From Oscheius tipulae (lineage: Eukaryota; Nematoda; Chromadorea; Rhabditida; Rhabditidae): a DNA stretch of 64,000 bases. Each line of letters opens with the position of its first letter. The first letter of the stretch is position 1. The translations under genes were made by a program, and so were the position numbers. The notes under the pieces were generated by a model. That model saw only the letters and a list, made by a program, of their open reading frames with translations. It ran no database searches and had not been told where the DNA came from. The stretch is from the NCBI GenBank assembly GCA_037178975.1, contig JASJZH010000004.1, positions 5,580,001-5,644,000 of the forward strand, written 5' to 3'. Positions 24,901 through 34,699 of the stretch are shown piece by piece.

Positions 24901-26264
24901 ATGACTCATACTCTCGATTCCATCGTGTTCAGCATGCTCCTCCACGCTATGGTGCTGGAAAAAGGATCGTTTGTCTTGCCGAAAAGGGATAGTAAATCAG
25001 CAATTAGCGTTAAAGAGACCTACCGCACACTGAATTAAGAGCGCAACTGACCTTGTGGACCTTCTTGTGCTCGTGCTTGTGGTGGTCGTGCTTCTTCTCC
25101 AGTTTAAGATACTCCTTCCTGAAATTGATTGATCAATGAGTCAAACAGGGTGTAAAGGATTGGCGGCTGGATTGACCACAGCTTGGCCAGCTTTCTGAGC
25201 TGTAAACTTGCCAAAACCATTGACACGTATGGGTGCTACGGAACTTTTGGAACAAAACTGCCCAACCGACTAGAAAGGCATCGTCTGGACACTCGGTGAT
25301 ATTATCGCGACATGTTTTTTGGGGAAAACAGTCCAGCTGCTGACTTATTCAAAAACTGTTTTACTTTCTAGTTACTTGGTTTCAATTAGGGATGACATGT
25401 CTTGCCAAAAATGGCAAGTCAACTAACTCAATGACAAGTCAGTTCTGATGCTGGGAACAGTACGGTAACGTTGTCTCTGGCGCGGCGGTGGTAACTCTAC
25501 TGGGTCAGTCAAAAGACAGCAGTCTGGTACCCCAGTAGCTTGTGATCCAGGATTGGTTCCCATTGTTGGGCAGACTCTCAAACTACCGTGAAGGCTAGAA
25601 GCTCAGGGTTGCGCATATATATTTTCGAGTTGAAGACCACATTTTTGAGCTTTTTGATGTTCTGCAAAGTTGTAAAGCAGATTATGGGCTACAACTTTGC
25701 TGAAGATCAGCAGATTCGAAAGTTCGGATTTGCTAGAAAGTCATGTACGCAAGTGCGTATTAACTTGCGTAACCTTGGTCATCTGTTAGAGGTTCTACTG
25801 AACATACAGAGAACGGTCCTATATGTTGCTTCGATAGCTTGAGAGCCAGTGAAGATACTCCTAAAGAGATTTGCTACTCTTACGAATTGTCTGACTGTTC
25901 CTCTGGTTAACTAGTTTCACTTTTAAGGCTCTCGGCATCCTCAGTCATGGCAGAGAAGTGTTCATTTGGTCCAAGAAGGCTGTCATTTTCTGATAGTGTA
26001 CAGGTGTGACTAGCAAACTACAGTCTTCGAAGTCTTGTTGGCATAGAGACTTACAGCGCAGCAGCCGGAACACAAGTAGCCTCTCCTCCCTTGATCAGAC
26101 ACAGTTGACCCTTCACGCATCCGGCTTCGACACAGGCCGGGACTAAAATAATTCCGAATGCGTTTATCTGTCCAAAACCCACTATTCGAGTCAGCATGAT
26201 GGACCTCAAAGTCACGAGAGAAGACCGCGACAGCGGCTAGAAGAAGCAGTAGTCCAAGACGCAT
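21302..26264 (-). CDS. Testican/SPOCK-like secreted proteoglycan core protein without Kazal domain
   Basis: Testicans are extracellular SPARC-family proteins. Eight exons join with no frame conflict to 266 aa: 26216-26264, 26055-26142, 25052-25118, 24912-24954, 24773-24871, 22281-22418, 22114-22239 and 21302-21492. Order of parts: signal peptide (MRLGLLLLLAAVAVFS); a Cys-rich N-segment with CVKGQLCLIKGGEATC; a His/Lys-rich linker; the extracellular calcium-binding domain, starting CSDAELAKIGGRLLAWFDTI; two EF-hands (DGDEDGFLTPEE and DVIEVDGKISLDEW); and a thyroglobulin type-1 domain (CDIEGYYHPEQCHAGQCWCV). The Kazal-like domain expected between the N-segment and the EF-hand domain is missing, replaced by the His-rich linker. 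Testican-type order is clear; proteoglycan attachment is not shown. The 2.35-kb intron 22419-24772 contains another gene on the plus strand. Confidence 0.88.
21901..21949. repeat. (CT)n microsatellite
   Basis: About 24 uninterrupted CT units within a testican intron. Confidence 0.95.
22671..24318 (+). CDS. Small single-pass membrane protein with PPxY motifs, nested gene
   Basis: Three exons (22671-22744, 23711-23831, 24280-24318) join in frame to 77 aa. The start exon gives a hydrophobic segment (ATLLFLVFLFLLA) that could be a membrane anchor. It is followed by a basic stretch HIRKLRVARQQ and then LPPPYATMPPPPSYQEAVK, with PPPY and PPSY motifs that in many small membrane adaptors bind WW domains of Nedd4-type ubiquitin ligases. 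An AATAAA follows at 24374. The whole gene lies in a testican intron on the opposite strand. The first donor (GTGGGA) is weaker than usual and the first intron is long (966 nt), so the link between exon 1 and exon 2 is an inference. Exons 2 and 3 are well supported by phase and the poly(A) signal. Confidence 0.55.
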
Positions 26265-26588
26265 CTTGGCAAGAGAGTGACTGGCATCGATCGAACGCGG
26301 AGCCCCGACAGCTGCACTATAAAACATTCTCCAGGTGCCAGGAGCGAAAGGAAACTTTAGTATAAAGCAGTTTATTGACCCGTATAGCTTAATCGTAACC
26401 ACATTTGATACTGTGTTCTGTTATACTCGGATGGTCGGGACTCCAGACAATCTGCTGTTGAGGGTACAGGATACAGTTTTTCCTATCATCGATGTTCAAG
26501 ACCAGCTGGGACATGTTCCTTTCGGCTTTGGTAGGCTGGAAATGGATGTAAGGACGATTGTTGATCCTTCTGATGATGTCGTAAGGAG

Positions 26589-27774
26589 CTAAAACATTGG
26601 AACTGTTTCGGGAATGGAGTTACTTGTTCGCTGACTGTCGTTCCAAGACTTCAACCTCATAGCGTTTCTCACATCTCCAGTTCGACCGATTGTAGCGTAG
26701 AGATCTGCCTGAAAGAGAGATCCTTTTGAAAGCAAATGGGACCTAGTAGAGGTACTCACAAATGAGGAACAGAGAGTATCACCTATCACCGTGACAGCAT
26801 CTTCAAACTAGCTACAGACTGTCCAACTATCTTCCATGGGACCGACTTACCCTTTCATTTCCGTACTCTCCACAATGACTCTTGATGAAACTGATTCTAA
26901 CACCTTCCTCGAACCGATGAGCGAGAGTTATCAGGACGTTGAACTCTTCATTCAGACTGCTTATCAAGTGCTCCAGACATCTGAAAAAGATAGGATCAAA
27001 TACTGGGAATAGTTAGCTTACTCTCGATTGTTCGAGTCCATTCTGGGCTCTTTTTTTCGCATCCGCCTGGCTCGGACATGATGAAGAGCTTGGATGGCAA
27101 ATAGACAGTCAGTATAGATGTTGACTTCAGCCTCTCTGAACAGGGTCTGTTTGACCAAAAAGGAGCGTCTTACGGTCTGTCGTTCCACTTCAAGAGGACC
27201 AGCAGGGACTGGAGCATTGCCTGAATTTCAGCTCTTGCGCTGCTGTGTGGCTCTGCCAGCCTCACAGCTCTGAAACGAGACAAGTCTCTCATTATAGTAT
27301 GATCTTACCTGTTGAGGGGATGACCCATTCCCATGAAGATACCGTATCCCGACTTGTTCGGTGATACAAAGGAACCATCTGTGAAGACGATATTCAATCC
27401 TCTGGTTGTTCTGGGTCGAGATCGCAATTTAGTGGCTTGAGAGAAAAGGTCCGTAACGTTAATGATCTCTGTACCCGACTGAGGGATAGCTGTGTCTGTT
27501 TCTTGATCTCTCCAATCATCATCTTCCTCTTTTTCCTCTTCCTCGTAGGGTTTCTCGAAAAAGATAGCATTGACCTGCGGCAGCATGTCCAGATCATCTT
27601 CCTCGTCACAAGATTCGTCCTGACTTCCACTTTCCTCTGGACACTCGTCGTCATCTGCTACCCACTGCACCTCAGCTTGAGGGTAGGCAACTATGTTGTA
27701 GGAGAAAGCTGGTCCGGCTTCGTAGATGAGAGGTACTCGGCCGTATACTTGCCGGAAAAAGTTTTGATAAAATA
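26589..27774 (-). CDS. RNase H1-like protein (viroplasmin-like N-terminus plus RNase H)
   Basis: RNase H1 cuts RNA in RNA:DNA hybrids. Exons 27309-27774, 27174-27269, 27022-27135, 26851-26980 and 26589-26708 are in phase. The N-terminal FYQNFFRQVYGRVPLIYEAG followed by IVAYPQAEVQWV resembles the hybrid-binding/viroplasmin-like domain (pattern FYxVxxGRxPxIY...YPxA). A very acidic linker (residues about 45-95) separates it from the catalytic domain. NIVFTDGSF, SSARAEIQAML, NIYTDCLFAIQAL and HCGEYGNERADLYA carry the four acidic catalytic residues (D, E, D, D). The first visible exon begins with a split codon after a CTTAG acceptor, so a short 5' exon is missing from my model. Rich intron content argues against a retroelement origin. 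Confidence 0.82.
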
Positions 27775-28269
27775 CTAAGAGAAAAATGGATTGGGAAAAT
27801 CTAAAAGGAGAACGAGCACTTTTGGATTAAAGAAGTATATAAGGGATTGAGTACTATTGTTTTTTTTGGGAGAAGGTACTCTAATGTAACCATACTGTTT
27901 GGATGTGGTATGTAAAACGAGCATTGATGCCGAAAACGCACGTTCAGAATGACCAATGATCAAAACCTTAAAAATACTTTGACCAACCTGTAGGAAAGAA
28001 GCAACCCAAATTCTAAAATTACTGTGATAGTTGTCAGCGACAGGCATATCAAAGCATCGAGACATCCGTAGAAAGAGGGTAAAGTTTCGTGACTGACAGA
28101 GATATCGAGCATTTCCCGTGGTCTTTGCGGATTAATAAATAAGCGACTATATCGACTAATTCATCCAAAAGCTAGCTTTCCTTTTACAACACAGTTTTTG
28201 AATTGAAAGCTCAGCTGTTTGTCGAAGGAGTAACTCGAAGGAGTTTTTATGATAAGGAAAACAAGCTAG

Positions 28270-28573
28270 ATATTATCTCACCAGGTGGCAGAAGTATATG
28301 CAGGGGATAAGTGTAGAAAGTAGCCAGAGAATCCCCTGAAATGGCCATTATACAGAAGTTGAGAAAAGTATATGCTTTTGTTTCCTTCTTACCAAAAAGT
28401 AAATGCAACTCACGGCTCATTATCTTCTTCTTGCTGATCTGCATTACATTCTATATTTTTCGAATTGTTGAAATCCATTTCTTTTCTTAGCAGGAACTCC
28501 AGTGAATCAGCTGTGCGCCCACTCGGCGTCTCTGACGGTTTGGAAGAGTCCAGACAGAGCAGATGGACAAGCC
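28270..28573 (-). CDS. Two probable exons of an unrecognised gene
   Basis: One exon (about 28412-28573, acceptor TTTTAG, donor GTGAGT) encodes LVHLLCLDSSKPSETPSGRT and an acidic tail NADQQEEDNEP. The next (about 28284-28337) continues in phase as GFSGYFLHLSPAYTSAT. I could not place a start or stop, and it might be upstream coding sequence of the RNase H1-like gene. Function unknown. Confidence 0.3.
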
Positions 28574-28785
28574 TAAAAGGAAAGGCGTGAGATAACAGAA
28601 CTTTAGTAGTAGGAGAAGTCTCCAGAGGAGAGACGTGTAATGTGTAATCCTGTGTAATTCTTATTCCGAAGCACAGAGTTTTCATCAAAAAGTTCAGATA
28701 GCCTCGAAATTCCACTTTATGATGTCGAACTTTCTCTTAAAGTTCGCAAGATGCAAACTTTTATGAGACCTGCTTGATCCTCACA

Positions 28786-28970
28786 TCTAACAGGACTTCG
28801 TAGTGATAGCGCAATTATAGAGAGCGCTCTTCAGCACTTTCTTGCCAGACGTTAAAATACATTTGATCTCCTTATCTCTCAACTTCTTTCTAATTTGACA
28901 GTAGACGCTGTCGATGTATTCCTTCACGGCCAGCTGATTCAAGATCAGATTGTAACCGTCCTTGACACAG
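28786..28970 (-). CDS. 3' exon of a Cys-containing protein, gene incomplete
   Basis: An open stretch ending in TAG at 28786-28788 encodes a five-cysteine helical tail (ANCVKDGYNLILNQLAVKEY, then SVYCQIRKKL, KCILTSG and YNCAITTKSC). It lies just downstream of the secreted-protein gene ending at 29089 and resembles its last exon in layout. In-frame stops upstream mean it must begin at an acceptor near 28970. No start codon located. Confidence 0.35.
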
Positions 28971-29088
28971 TTGGCTTTGGACTTTGTTTTTCTTCCGCTT
29001 GGTCAAGGTGGCGTTCAGCTGGAATTGGTTTTGAGCTTCATAGAAGAAGGAAGACGTGCTGGAAGACACTTTTTTGGGACAAAATGGG

Positions 29089-29660
29089 CTAGCCGATCTT
29101 GATGGCCTTGGCCAGAAGATCATTCCAGTTGTTTGGGCTCAGGCACTTGTTAACTGAAAAGGCAGGTAAGCTAACCTGGATCGATATTGCCTAAATTAAG
29201 AACGGAAAACTTTCCTGCGTATCAAGTCTAGAGTTTTGTGAAGTTAGTGATTTCGATTCTTACTCTGTTCCTTCCAACTGTTGGCAAGATTCGCCTTGTT
29301 AGTGATCTTGTTCAATGATTCGACTCCAAAACGTACACTTCTTCCCTCTCTCCAAGCTGCAATCACTTACAGTCCCGAATCCCGGTTCCTGTCAAAATTT
29401 TGGGTATTGTCGGAATTATCGGGCTCATAGCACAGGTGACAGCTGACTCCTTGACTATGTCCACCGGCTTCTGATCGTACATGGGTATCTCCATGCAGGT
29501 GGCCTACTGAACTAGATGATAATCAGGGAAAGGATACTCACAGAGACACATTCGCTGGGATTCAGGTCACTCCGAGAGCCACAGCTTTCTTTCCCAGATC
29601 AGCACCCGTACCGGCAGAGGACAGTCCAACGAGGATAGATAGCCCGAGCAGTGTACGCAT
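29089..29660 (-). CDS. Small secreted Cys-containing protein
   Basis: The ATG at 29660 opens a signal peptide MRTLLGLSILVGLSSA. Downstream exons encode TCMEIPMYDQKPVDIVKESA and VTCAMSPIIPTIPKILTGTG (29374-29506), then ESLNKITNKANLANSWKEQ (about 29265-29325), then NKCLSPNNWNDLLAKAIKIG and TAG (29089-29152). The junctions of the last three exons are in phase (T|TC and A|TT). The junctions between the signal peptide and the second coding segment could not be reconciled, so one tiny exon is wrong or missing. A TATATA box lies 80-90 nt upstream of the start, inside the left palindrome arm. Function unknown; secretion inferred from the signal peptide. Confidence 0.6.
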
Positions 29661-29871
29661 GTTTACTTGAAAATGATGTTTGAAAAGATTACGAAAAAAG
29701 GGTTTGTTTCATCGAACCACCCGCGAACAGTATATACCTGTAGCAAAGTGCAATTAATGAGGTTTACTGAAGTTTTTCAATGTTCAGCGATGTGAGGGAG
29801 AGTTCGAAAAAACGGATTACTGTATTTCAGTGAACTCAGTTTGAACGAGTAGGATCGGCTGTTTTGGGAGA

Positions 29872-29946
29872 TTAGAGGTTGCATTCTCTGCAAACCTTCT
29901 CAACTTCTTTCTTGAACTTGGTCATCTTGTTCTCCAGAACAGAGTC
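29872..29946 (-). CDS. Possible terminal exon, Lys/Cys-rich
   Basis: On the minus strand DSVLENKMTKFKKEVEKVCR then ECNL and a stop is open, and it is mirrored at about 39464-39538 in the other arm. The upstream minus-strand frame (CDITDARDKRP at about 30310) may belong to it. No complete model was obtained. Confidence 0.25.
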   Translation of the reverse strand, partial: DSVLENKMTKFKKEVEKVCRECNL

Positions 29947-29986
29947 ACTTCACTTTCATTTTTAGCGGAAAATTTGGAACCTCAAT

Positions 29987-30021
29987 TCAATTTTGTTACT
30001 ATTGTTATAATCAATAGTAAC
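29987..30021. repeat. Perfect 14-bp hairpin
   Basis: TTTTGTTACTATTG and its exact inverse CAATAGTAACAAAA flank a 7-base loop. The mirror copy is at about 39388-39422. Confidence 0.85.
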
Positions 30022-30463
30022 AAAATCAAGTGTCTTTTGGAGAGGCGCTCTAGAATCTTGGGTAGCTTACCACGATTCTAACAGGCTTCTACAGAGACTT
30101 GGGGTTCTTTGGGAGATAATCGTTCGTTCAGCGGTAGAACAAATTATCTGGTAGATTATGAGAGGCTACGGTCAATGGACAAGAGCTGTCATCTTATCAT
30201 CTTACCCCTTCCAGTACGATCTCTGCCCTGGTTCTGATGCAACTACGGTCTTCTCTACCCTTTCGAAATGATCTTGCACCCCCGTGTGGTCGTTTATCTC
30301 TCGCGTCAGTGATATCACACTTTGCCGTGTGTTTGCCATTTCGCAACTCGGTCGAAATCTTTATAAACCCGTTGACCAGAAGATTTGCCCAAGAACACAC
30401 AGTTCATTCCTTCTCACTTTTAAAAACAAGACTTTTCAAAGATTCATTTTTCAGACAATCATG

Positions 30464-30667
30464 CTCTCCCAACTGATCTGTCTAGCTATTGGCTTCTACG
30501 GAGGTTCTCAGGTGGCCAAGAATTACGAGGCTTGTTATCTTTTGAACTGTGATAACAATACTTCAGATCCATCGAATGAAGGACGACCTGATGAGAAGCG
30601 AGTGTCGGAAAAAGATCGAAGTATTTCTGAAAGAGTACAAAAAGCCGGAGACTGCCTGTACTTGTGA
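30464..30667 (+). CDS. Small secreted protein, left-arm copy
   Basis: The start ATG follows a TTTTTCAG acceptor (5' UTR intron) and a TATAAA box at 30361. The 67-aa product begins with a short hydrophobic segment (MLSQLICLAIGFYGGS) followed by EACYLLNCDNN, a charged middle and a C-terminal GDCLYL. It has four Cys beyond or near the hydrophobic start. Single coding exon as read. Not recognised. The identical copy on the opposite strand is at 38742-38945. Confidence 0.5.
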   Translation, partial: LSQLICLAIGFYGGSQVAKNYEACYLLNCDNNTSDPSNEGRPDEKRVSEKDRSISERVQKAGDCLYL

Positions 30668-30787
30668 ACGCTGACTCTCAATCATGTACATATCGAAATG
30701 AAATATGGGTAGCACAGACAGCTTCGTCAATGTTTATTATGTACAATTTGTTATTGTACAGAACTGGAAAAAATTTAGAGGGCTCCA

Positions 30788-31277
30788 TTAGGGGGCGACG
30801 GAAGAAGCAGCTCCTCCCGAAAGCTCACCCAGAAGGAGCTTTGGAATGAGCTCGACCACCACTTGCACAATCTCCTTGAGGAGAATCTGAATCTTCTGGA
30901 AGACAGCATGGACCTAAAACGAGTCGATTACATTGGGACAAAAGCAGAAAACTTACTTCAGGAGGTATGTTGTTGATATCGAGAAGACTCAGAACAGTCT
31001 GGAGCAGGCCAACAACAATTGCCACAATCTTTTGAAGAACGCCGACGATTTGGAGCGACTTTACGAGTCCGAGGACATTATTATCGAGAATACCGCTCAA
31101 GACTCCGTCGGGGCCCAGAACCGGCTCTAGAATACCAGTCACAGGAGTCAGAAGTTCGGAGACTGGACTAAGAACTTCGTTGAGGAGTGAAGGGATGTTT
31201 CCAAGAAGACCCTGACCGTGGGTTCCAATTGCCAACGTGGCGACGAGAACGGATAGAGCGAGGAACTTGAAGGCCAT
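30788..31277 (-). CDS. Secreted amphipathic-helix protein C, left-arm copy
   Basis: Exons 30957-31277 and 30788-30913 (43-nt phase-0 intron) give 148 aa. The signal peptide MAFKFLALSVLVATLAIGTH is nearly the same as in gene D (34022). The mature part is short hydrophobic/amphipathic repeats with almost no Cys, such as SLLNEVLSPVSELLTPVTG and IVAIVVGLLQTVLSLLDIN. The second exon starts with V, as in all family members. A TATAAAAGAG box is at 31322-31331 on the minus strand, with the 5' UTR motif ACAATTGGAAACAG just before the ATG. It is divergent to gene A (31863). No known family recognised. Confidence 0.85.
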
Positions 31278-31862
31278 GCTGAATAGGCTGTTTCCAATTG
31301 TTGTCTCTGCTCCGAACTGTCTCTTTTATACGAAGTCGGAACTGGTAAACCGTTTGTTTTCGACTCCCGGTTCGAGCCCAATGATCAGTACTGAATTTGA
31401 ATGTGTATGGGAACAACTGTTCAATAGTCAGTTCGGAGAACTATTCCGTGACTGACGAGAGGAAACCTGTACTGGAGAGTACTTTCAGCAAAGAGAGAGA
31501 CTTGCTGCGGACAAGAATACTTTGTCGTTCTTTCAGTCTGTTCAATAGATCTGACTGGGTCCGCATAAAGAATATTTTCGACAGAACATATTCTTGGTGT
31601 ACCTTCCAGTGCTTGTAGTTCACAACGGTAATTGTTCTCTCTTTCTCTGTACCTGTACTTCGACGACCTCAAAGTCCAGACCTCATCAGCATATTGTTAT
31701 GTTCAACTGCTGTAACCCGAACCATCCCGATCGTCTAACTTTTCGTACGAAAACAGACTCTCAATGAGGTTAAAGCCGTTCGGCTCAATAATAACACCAG
31801 TACAAAAGGGTCCTCCCTTGGCGAGAAAAGACAACTGGAAACAGTCTCTCTTGTCCCAAACA
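31278..31862. promoter_or_regulatory. Divergent promoter region of secreted genes C and A
   Basis: 585 bases between two divergent start codons. It holds TCTTTTATAC (TATA box of C, at 31321) and GTACAAAAGGG (TATA-like of A, about 31800). Immediately upstream of each ATG lies a shared 5' UTR motif, ACTGGAAACAGTCTCTCTT in A and AATTGGAAACAGCC in C. Mirrored at 37547-38131. Confidence 0.65.
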
Positions 31863-32333
31863 ATGGCCTTCAAGCTCTTCGTCCTCGCCACCTTCGTCGC
31901 CATCGTGGCCATCTCCCATGCTCAGACCACTGGATCTTCTTCTGGAGAAGGGGCTGGAAATCTTCTCGGCCAGCTGACCAAAATCGTTCCCGATTATCTG
32001 GAAAAAGTTGTGGAGAAACTGGTGAAAATCATCGTCACACTGGGTGATTTCATTGCTTCAAAGGACAGTCTCACCGGCACAGTGAGTTTCTCTCTAGCTA
32101 GAAAAGATTTGAGGGATCTTCAGGTAAGAAAGCTTCTGAACGAAATTGGTGCTGCTGTCTGTAATATCCTCCAGATGGTCGTCCAACTTCTCCGAACCCT
32201 CACTGGCAAATTTGAACTCGACTCGACGGCTGTAAACCTCTGTGACAAGTTCCGTGTTGGAGGAGCCACTGGAGGAGTTTCTGGAGCTCCAGGTGCTTCC
32301 ACGCCAGCCTCTGGATCCATTGGAGGACTCTAA
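31863..32333 (+). CDS. Secreted amphipathic-helix protein A, left-arm copy
   Basis: Exons 31863-32081 and 32124-32333, with a 42-nt phase-0 intron, give 142 aa. The true start is the MAFKLFVLATFVAIVAISHA signal peptide; a longer open frame upstream covers the 5' UTR. The mature protein begins QTTGSSSGEG, has helical segments (YLEKVVEKLVKIIVTLGDFI and ICNILQ-type hydrophobic repeats), two Cys, and a Gly/Ser/Ala-rich tail. Its closest relative in the window is gene B (32803-33259), which matches over the whole length. Not recognised as a known family; secretion is inferred. AATAAA follows at 32356. Confidence 0.88.
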   Translation: MAFKLFVLATFVAIVAISHAQTTGSSSGEGAGNLLGQLTKIVPDYLEKVVEKLVKIIVTLGDFIASKDSLTGTVSFSLARKDLRDLQVRKLLNEIGAAVCNILQMVVQLLRTLTGKFELDSTAVNLCDKFRVGGATGGVSGAPGASTPASGSIGGL

Positions 32334-32802
32334 GAAGACTGACCAATATATTGTAATAAATGTTCGAATATGTTTTGTTACGTATAGTGCGCACTATAGT
32401 AATATTCTGGTACGCCCCAAAACGTGCTCGCATAAAATAAAACTTAAATAGTAACCTCCACTATTCTAAAGCCGTAAACAGTCTTTTTAGTGCTTAACTT
32501 AGTAGTTCAGTAATCATTTCTGGGCCCGATGAACTCTTCATGAACAATGTTCGGAGCGACTATACCCGATCCTCGATCCCAAAACGAGTGTCCTCACTCA
32601 GTGTCGCTCACTTAAAAAAAGTGATGTCGAAACATGGTGCTTCTATGACTGCCCCAAAACGAACATTGTTTCTATATTTACCAAGTGGAAAAAAACTGTC
32701 TTCCGACCTTTTGTCATATCAGAAGGGTATGCTAAATAGTGACACAAGATAGGTTCGAAGTTTTATTACACATGGACTTATTCGGTACATTTGATAGTCG
32801 GC

Positions 32803-33259
32803 TTAGAGGGATCCAGAGGCGGTGGAAGCACTTGGACCACCAGAGACTCCACCATTCGATCCGCCAAAACGGAAACTTTCGCAAAGATCAACGGTCTTTT
32901 TATCGAGCTTGTAGAGGCCTGTAAGAGTTTGGAGAAGTTTGACGACCATCTGGAGGACATCGCAGACGATGGCACCAATATCGTTCAAAACTTTTTTGAC
33001 CTAAAGATACTCCAGCTTGAACTCGATAGAGGAAACTCACTAATTGATCGAGATTTTCCTGACCAGCTAGGAAATCACCCAGTTTTTTGATGATCTCGAC
33101 CAATTTGTTCGCAATGTTTCTTAGAGGACCAGGGACAATGCTGGTGACCAGACCGAGGATATCCCCTACTCCTTCTCCGGAAGAAGCTCCAGTGGTCTGG
33201 GCATGGGAGATGGCGACGATGGTGACGAAGGCAGCGAGTACCAGAAGCTTGAAGGCCAT
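32803..33259 (-). CDS. Secreted amphipathic-helix protein B
   Basis: Exons 33041-33259 and 32803-33000 (40-nt intron, phase 0) give 138 aa. The signal peptide MAFKLLVLAAFVTIVAISHA and mature start QTTGASSGEG match gene A. The second exon begins VKKVLNDIGAIVCDVLQMVV against VRKLLNEIGAAVCNILQMVV in A, and the Ser/Gly tail is also shared. It lies in the unduplicated spacer, so A and B arose from an older duplication than the palindrome. A TATA-like TTTTGTAC is at 33303 (minus), with GACAACTCGATACAGTC before the start. Divergent to gene D. Confidence 0.85.
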
Positions 33260-34021
33260 TTCGGACTGTATCGAGTTGTCCTTTCCACTATGACAGCGAC
33301 TCTTTTGTACTGGTCTTGTTTATGGAAAACTGGTAAGCTTTCTGTTTTTGACCCGACGAGGTTTCAATTTGATTCGATCAGTACTGAATTGACAAGTATT
33401 TTCGAACGAGTAGACGCGATCATCGGACGGTTCGGAATGGGTGGTCAGTCCAGGAGTTGGAGAACTAAAACTGAACACAGTGGCTCTCAAGGACGGGGCA
33501 TGAGAGAGGTTTGCAGATCATTCGAATTGGAAACGGGTGTACCCATTGTTCTAAGCATTTTCCGAGTACTCTACAGTGATCTAGCCAGAGAAACCCTATA
33601 AAAAACGAACATGACATTTATTTGGTGTATTGACTATTCTAGTTATCGGCAGGGATAGTTCTTGTCATATATCGATGTGACACAGAAGACCCCTTGTTGG
33701 TTGGGGGACTGTCATTAGATCTTCAACAGCATACTCTATTGTCTCATTACTCTTCTACACATTCTGAGCGTCTTTCTCATTCACTTCTCCAAACGGTCTC
33801 TCTTTAAACGAACAAGAGTCTGTACTAGCAGTCCATCCAAACCGTAATCGGAGAACAGTCCATATTAGCATACTGTTTGTGACTCCAGTAACCGATAACA
33901 GTACACTTTCAAACTGATCGGAGAACAGTATGTCAATGAGGCAGTTCAATAACCCCATCCGTATAAAAGAGTGGTCAGTCGGGAGAAAGAACAACTGGAA
34001 ACAGTCTCTCTTCCCATCAAA

Positions 34022-34649
34022 ATGGCATTCAAGCTGCTTGCTCTCTCCGTCCTCGTCGCCACCTTGGCCATTGGAGCCAATGGCGAGGGCCTCAACATCT
34101 TTGGACTCCTGGGTGCAAATGGTATCATTGGTGGACTGCTCGGAAGTGGACTTGGAGAAGGTCTTCTTGGTGACAATGGACTCGTTGGTGGACTGCTTGG
34201 TCAAAATGGGCTTGTTGGGGGACTGCTCAATACTGTCATCAGTCTCCTGAACAATCTTCTCGGTGGAGAGTATGGAATCCTCTCTAAAGAAGGATTCCTG
34301 TTCAATCTCATCACCGACAATGGTCTTGTCGCCATTCTGGGAGAACAGGGACTCGTTGGAATTCTCATGGCCATTGTCAATGCTGTCACTGCTCTGCTCG
34401 CGACGATTGGTAAGATCCTTGCCTCCAAAGAAAAGCTTGGAGATGGAGTAAGTTTAATATAGATTTCTTAATAGGGATTTGATTCAGGTCGAAGACATTC
34501 TCCAAACTGTTTCGAACCTTTTGAAAGAGCTCCTCATTGATGATCTTGTTCATCTCCTCGACCGAGTAGTTAGTCTTGTTCCCAACCTTCTCGATGGACT
34601 AACTGGAACCAGTGGAGTTCCCTCCGTCGCCTCTACTGGAGCCTTCTAA
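34022..34649 (+). CDS. Secreted Gly/Leu-repeat protein D
   Basis: Exons 34022-34447 and 34488-34649 (40-nt phase-0 intron) give 195 aa. The signal peptide MAFKLLALSVLVATLAIGAN matches gene C. The mature part has short tandem repeats of the type NGLVGGLLGQ/NGLVGGLLN, then GILSKEGFLFNLITDNGLVA and amphipathic helices. The second exon starts VEDILQTVSNLLKEL. A strong GTATAAAAGAG TATA box at 33961 lies 61 bases before the ATG, and the motif ACTGGAAACAGTCTCTCTT is at 33993-34011. AATAAA near 34662. Not recognised; a structural or surface-active secreted protein is only a guess. Confidence 0.85.
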
Positions 34650-34699
34650 GACCAAAGCCAGTAATAAAGATTCTTAACACGAATGCAAAATTCTGATAT

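Larger units (their letters stand above)
29686..32436. repeat. Left arm of a 2.75-kb inverted duplication
   Basis: This arm is essentially identical to the reverse complement of 36973-39724. Edges are sharp: the outer edge is at 29686 (AGATTACGAAAAAAG against CTTTTTTCGTAATCT at 39724), and the inner edge is after CTCGCATAAA at 32436 against TTTATGCGAG at 36973. Paired positions sum to 69409 throughout most of the arm. The one clear difference is a G/C homopolymer (five at about 30279, six at 39126). Predicted proteins on the two arms are identical. Confidence 0.95.

Noticed and set aside
26589-27774. RNase H domain as part of a retroelement
   Set aside because: It has five or more small introns, an N-terminal hybrid-binding-like domain and no reverse transcriptase nearby.
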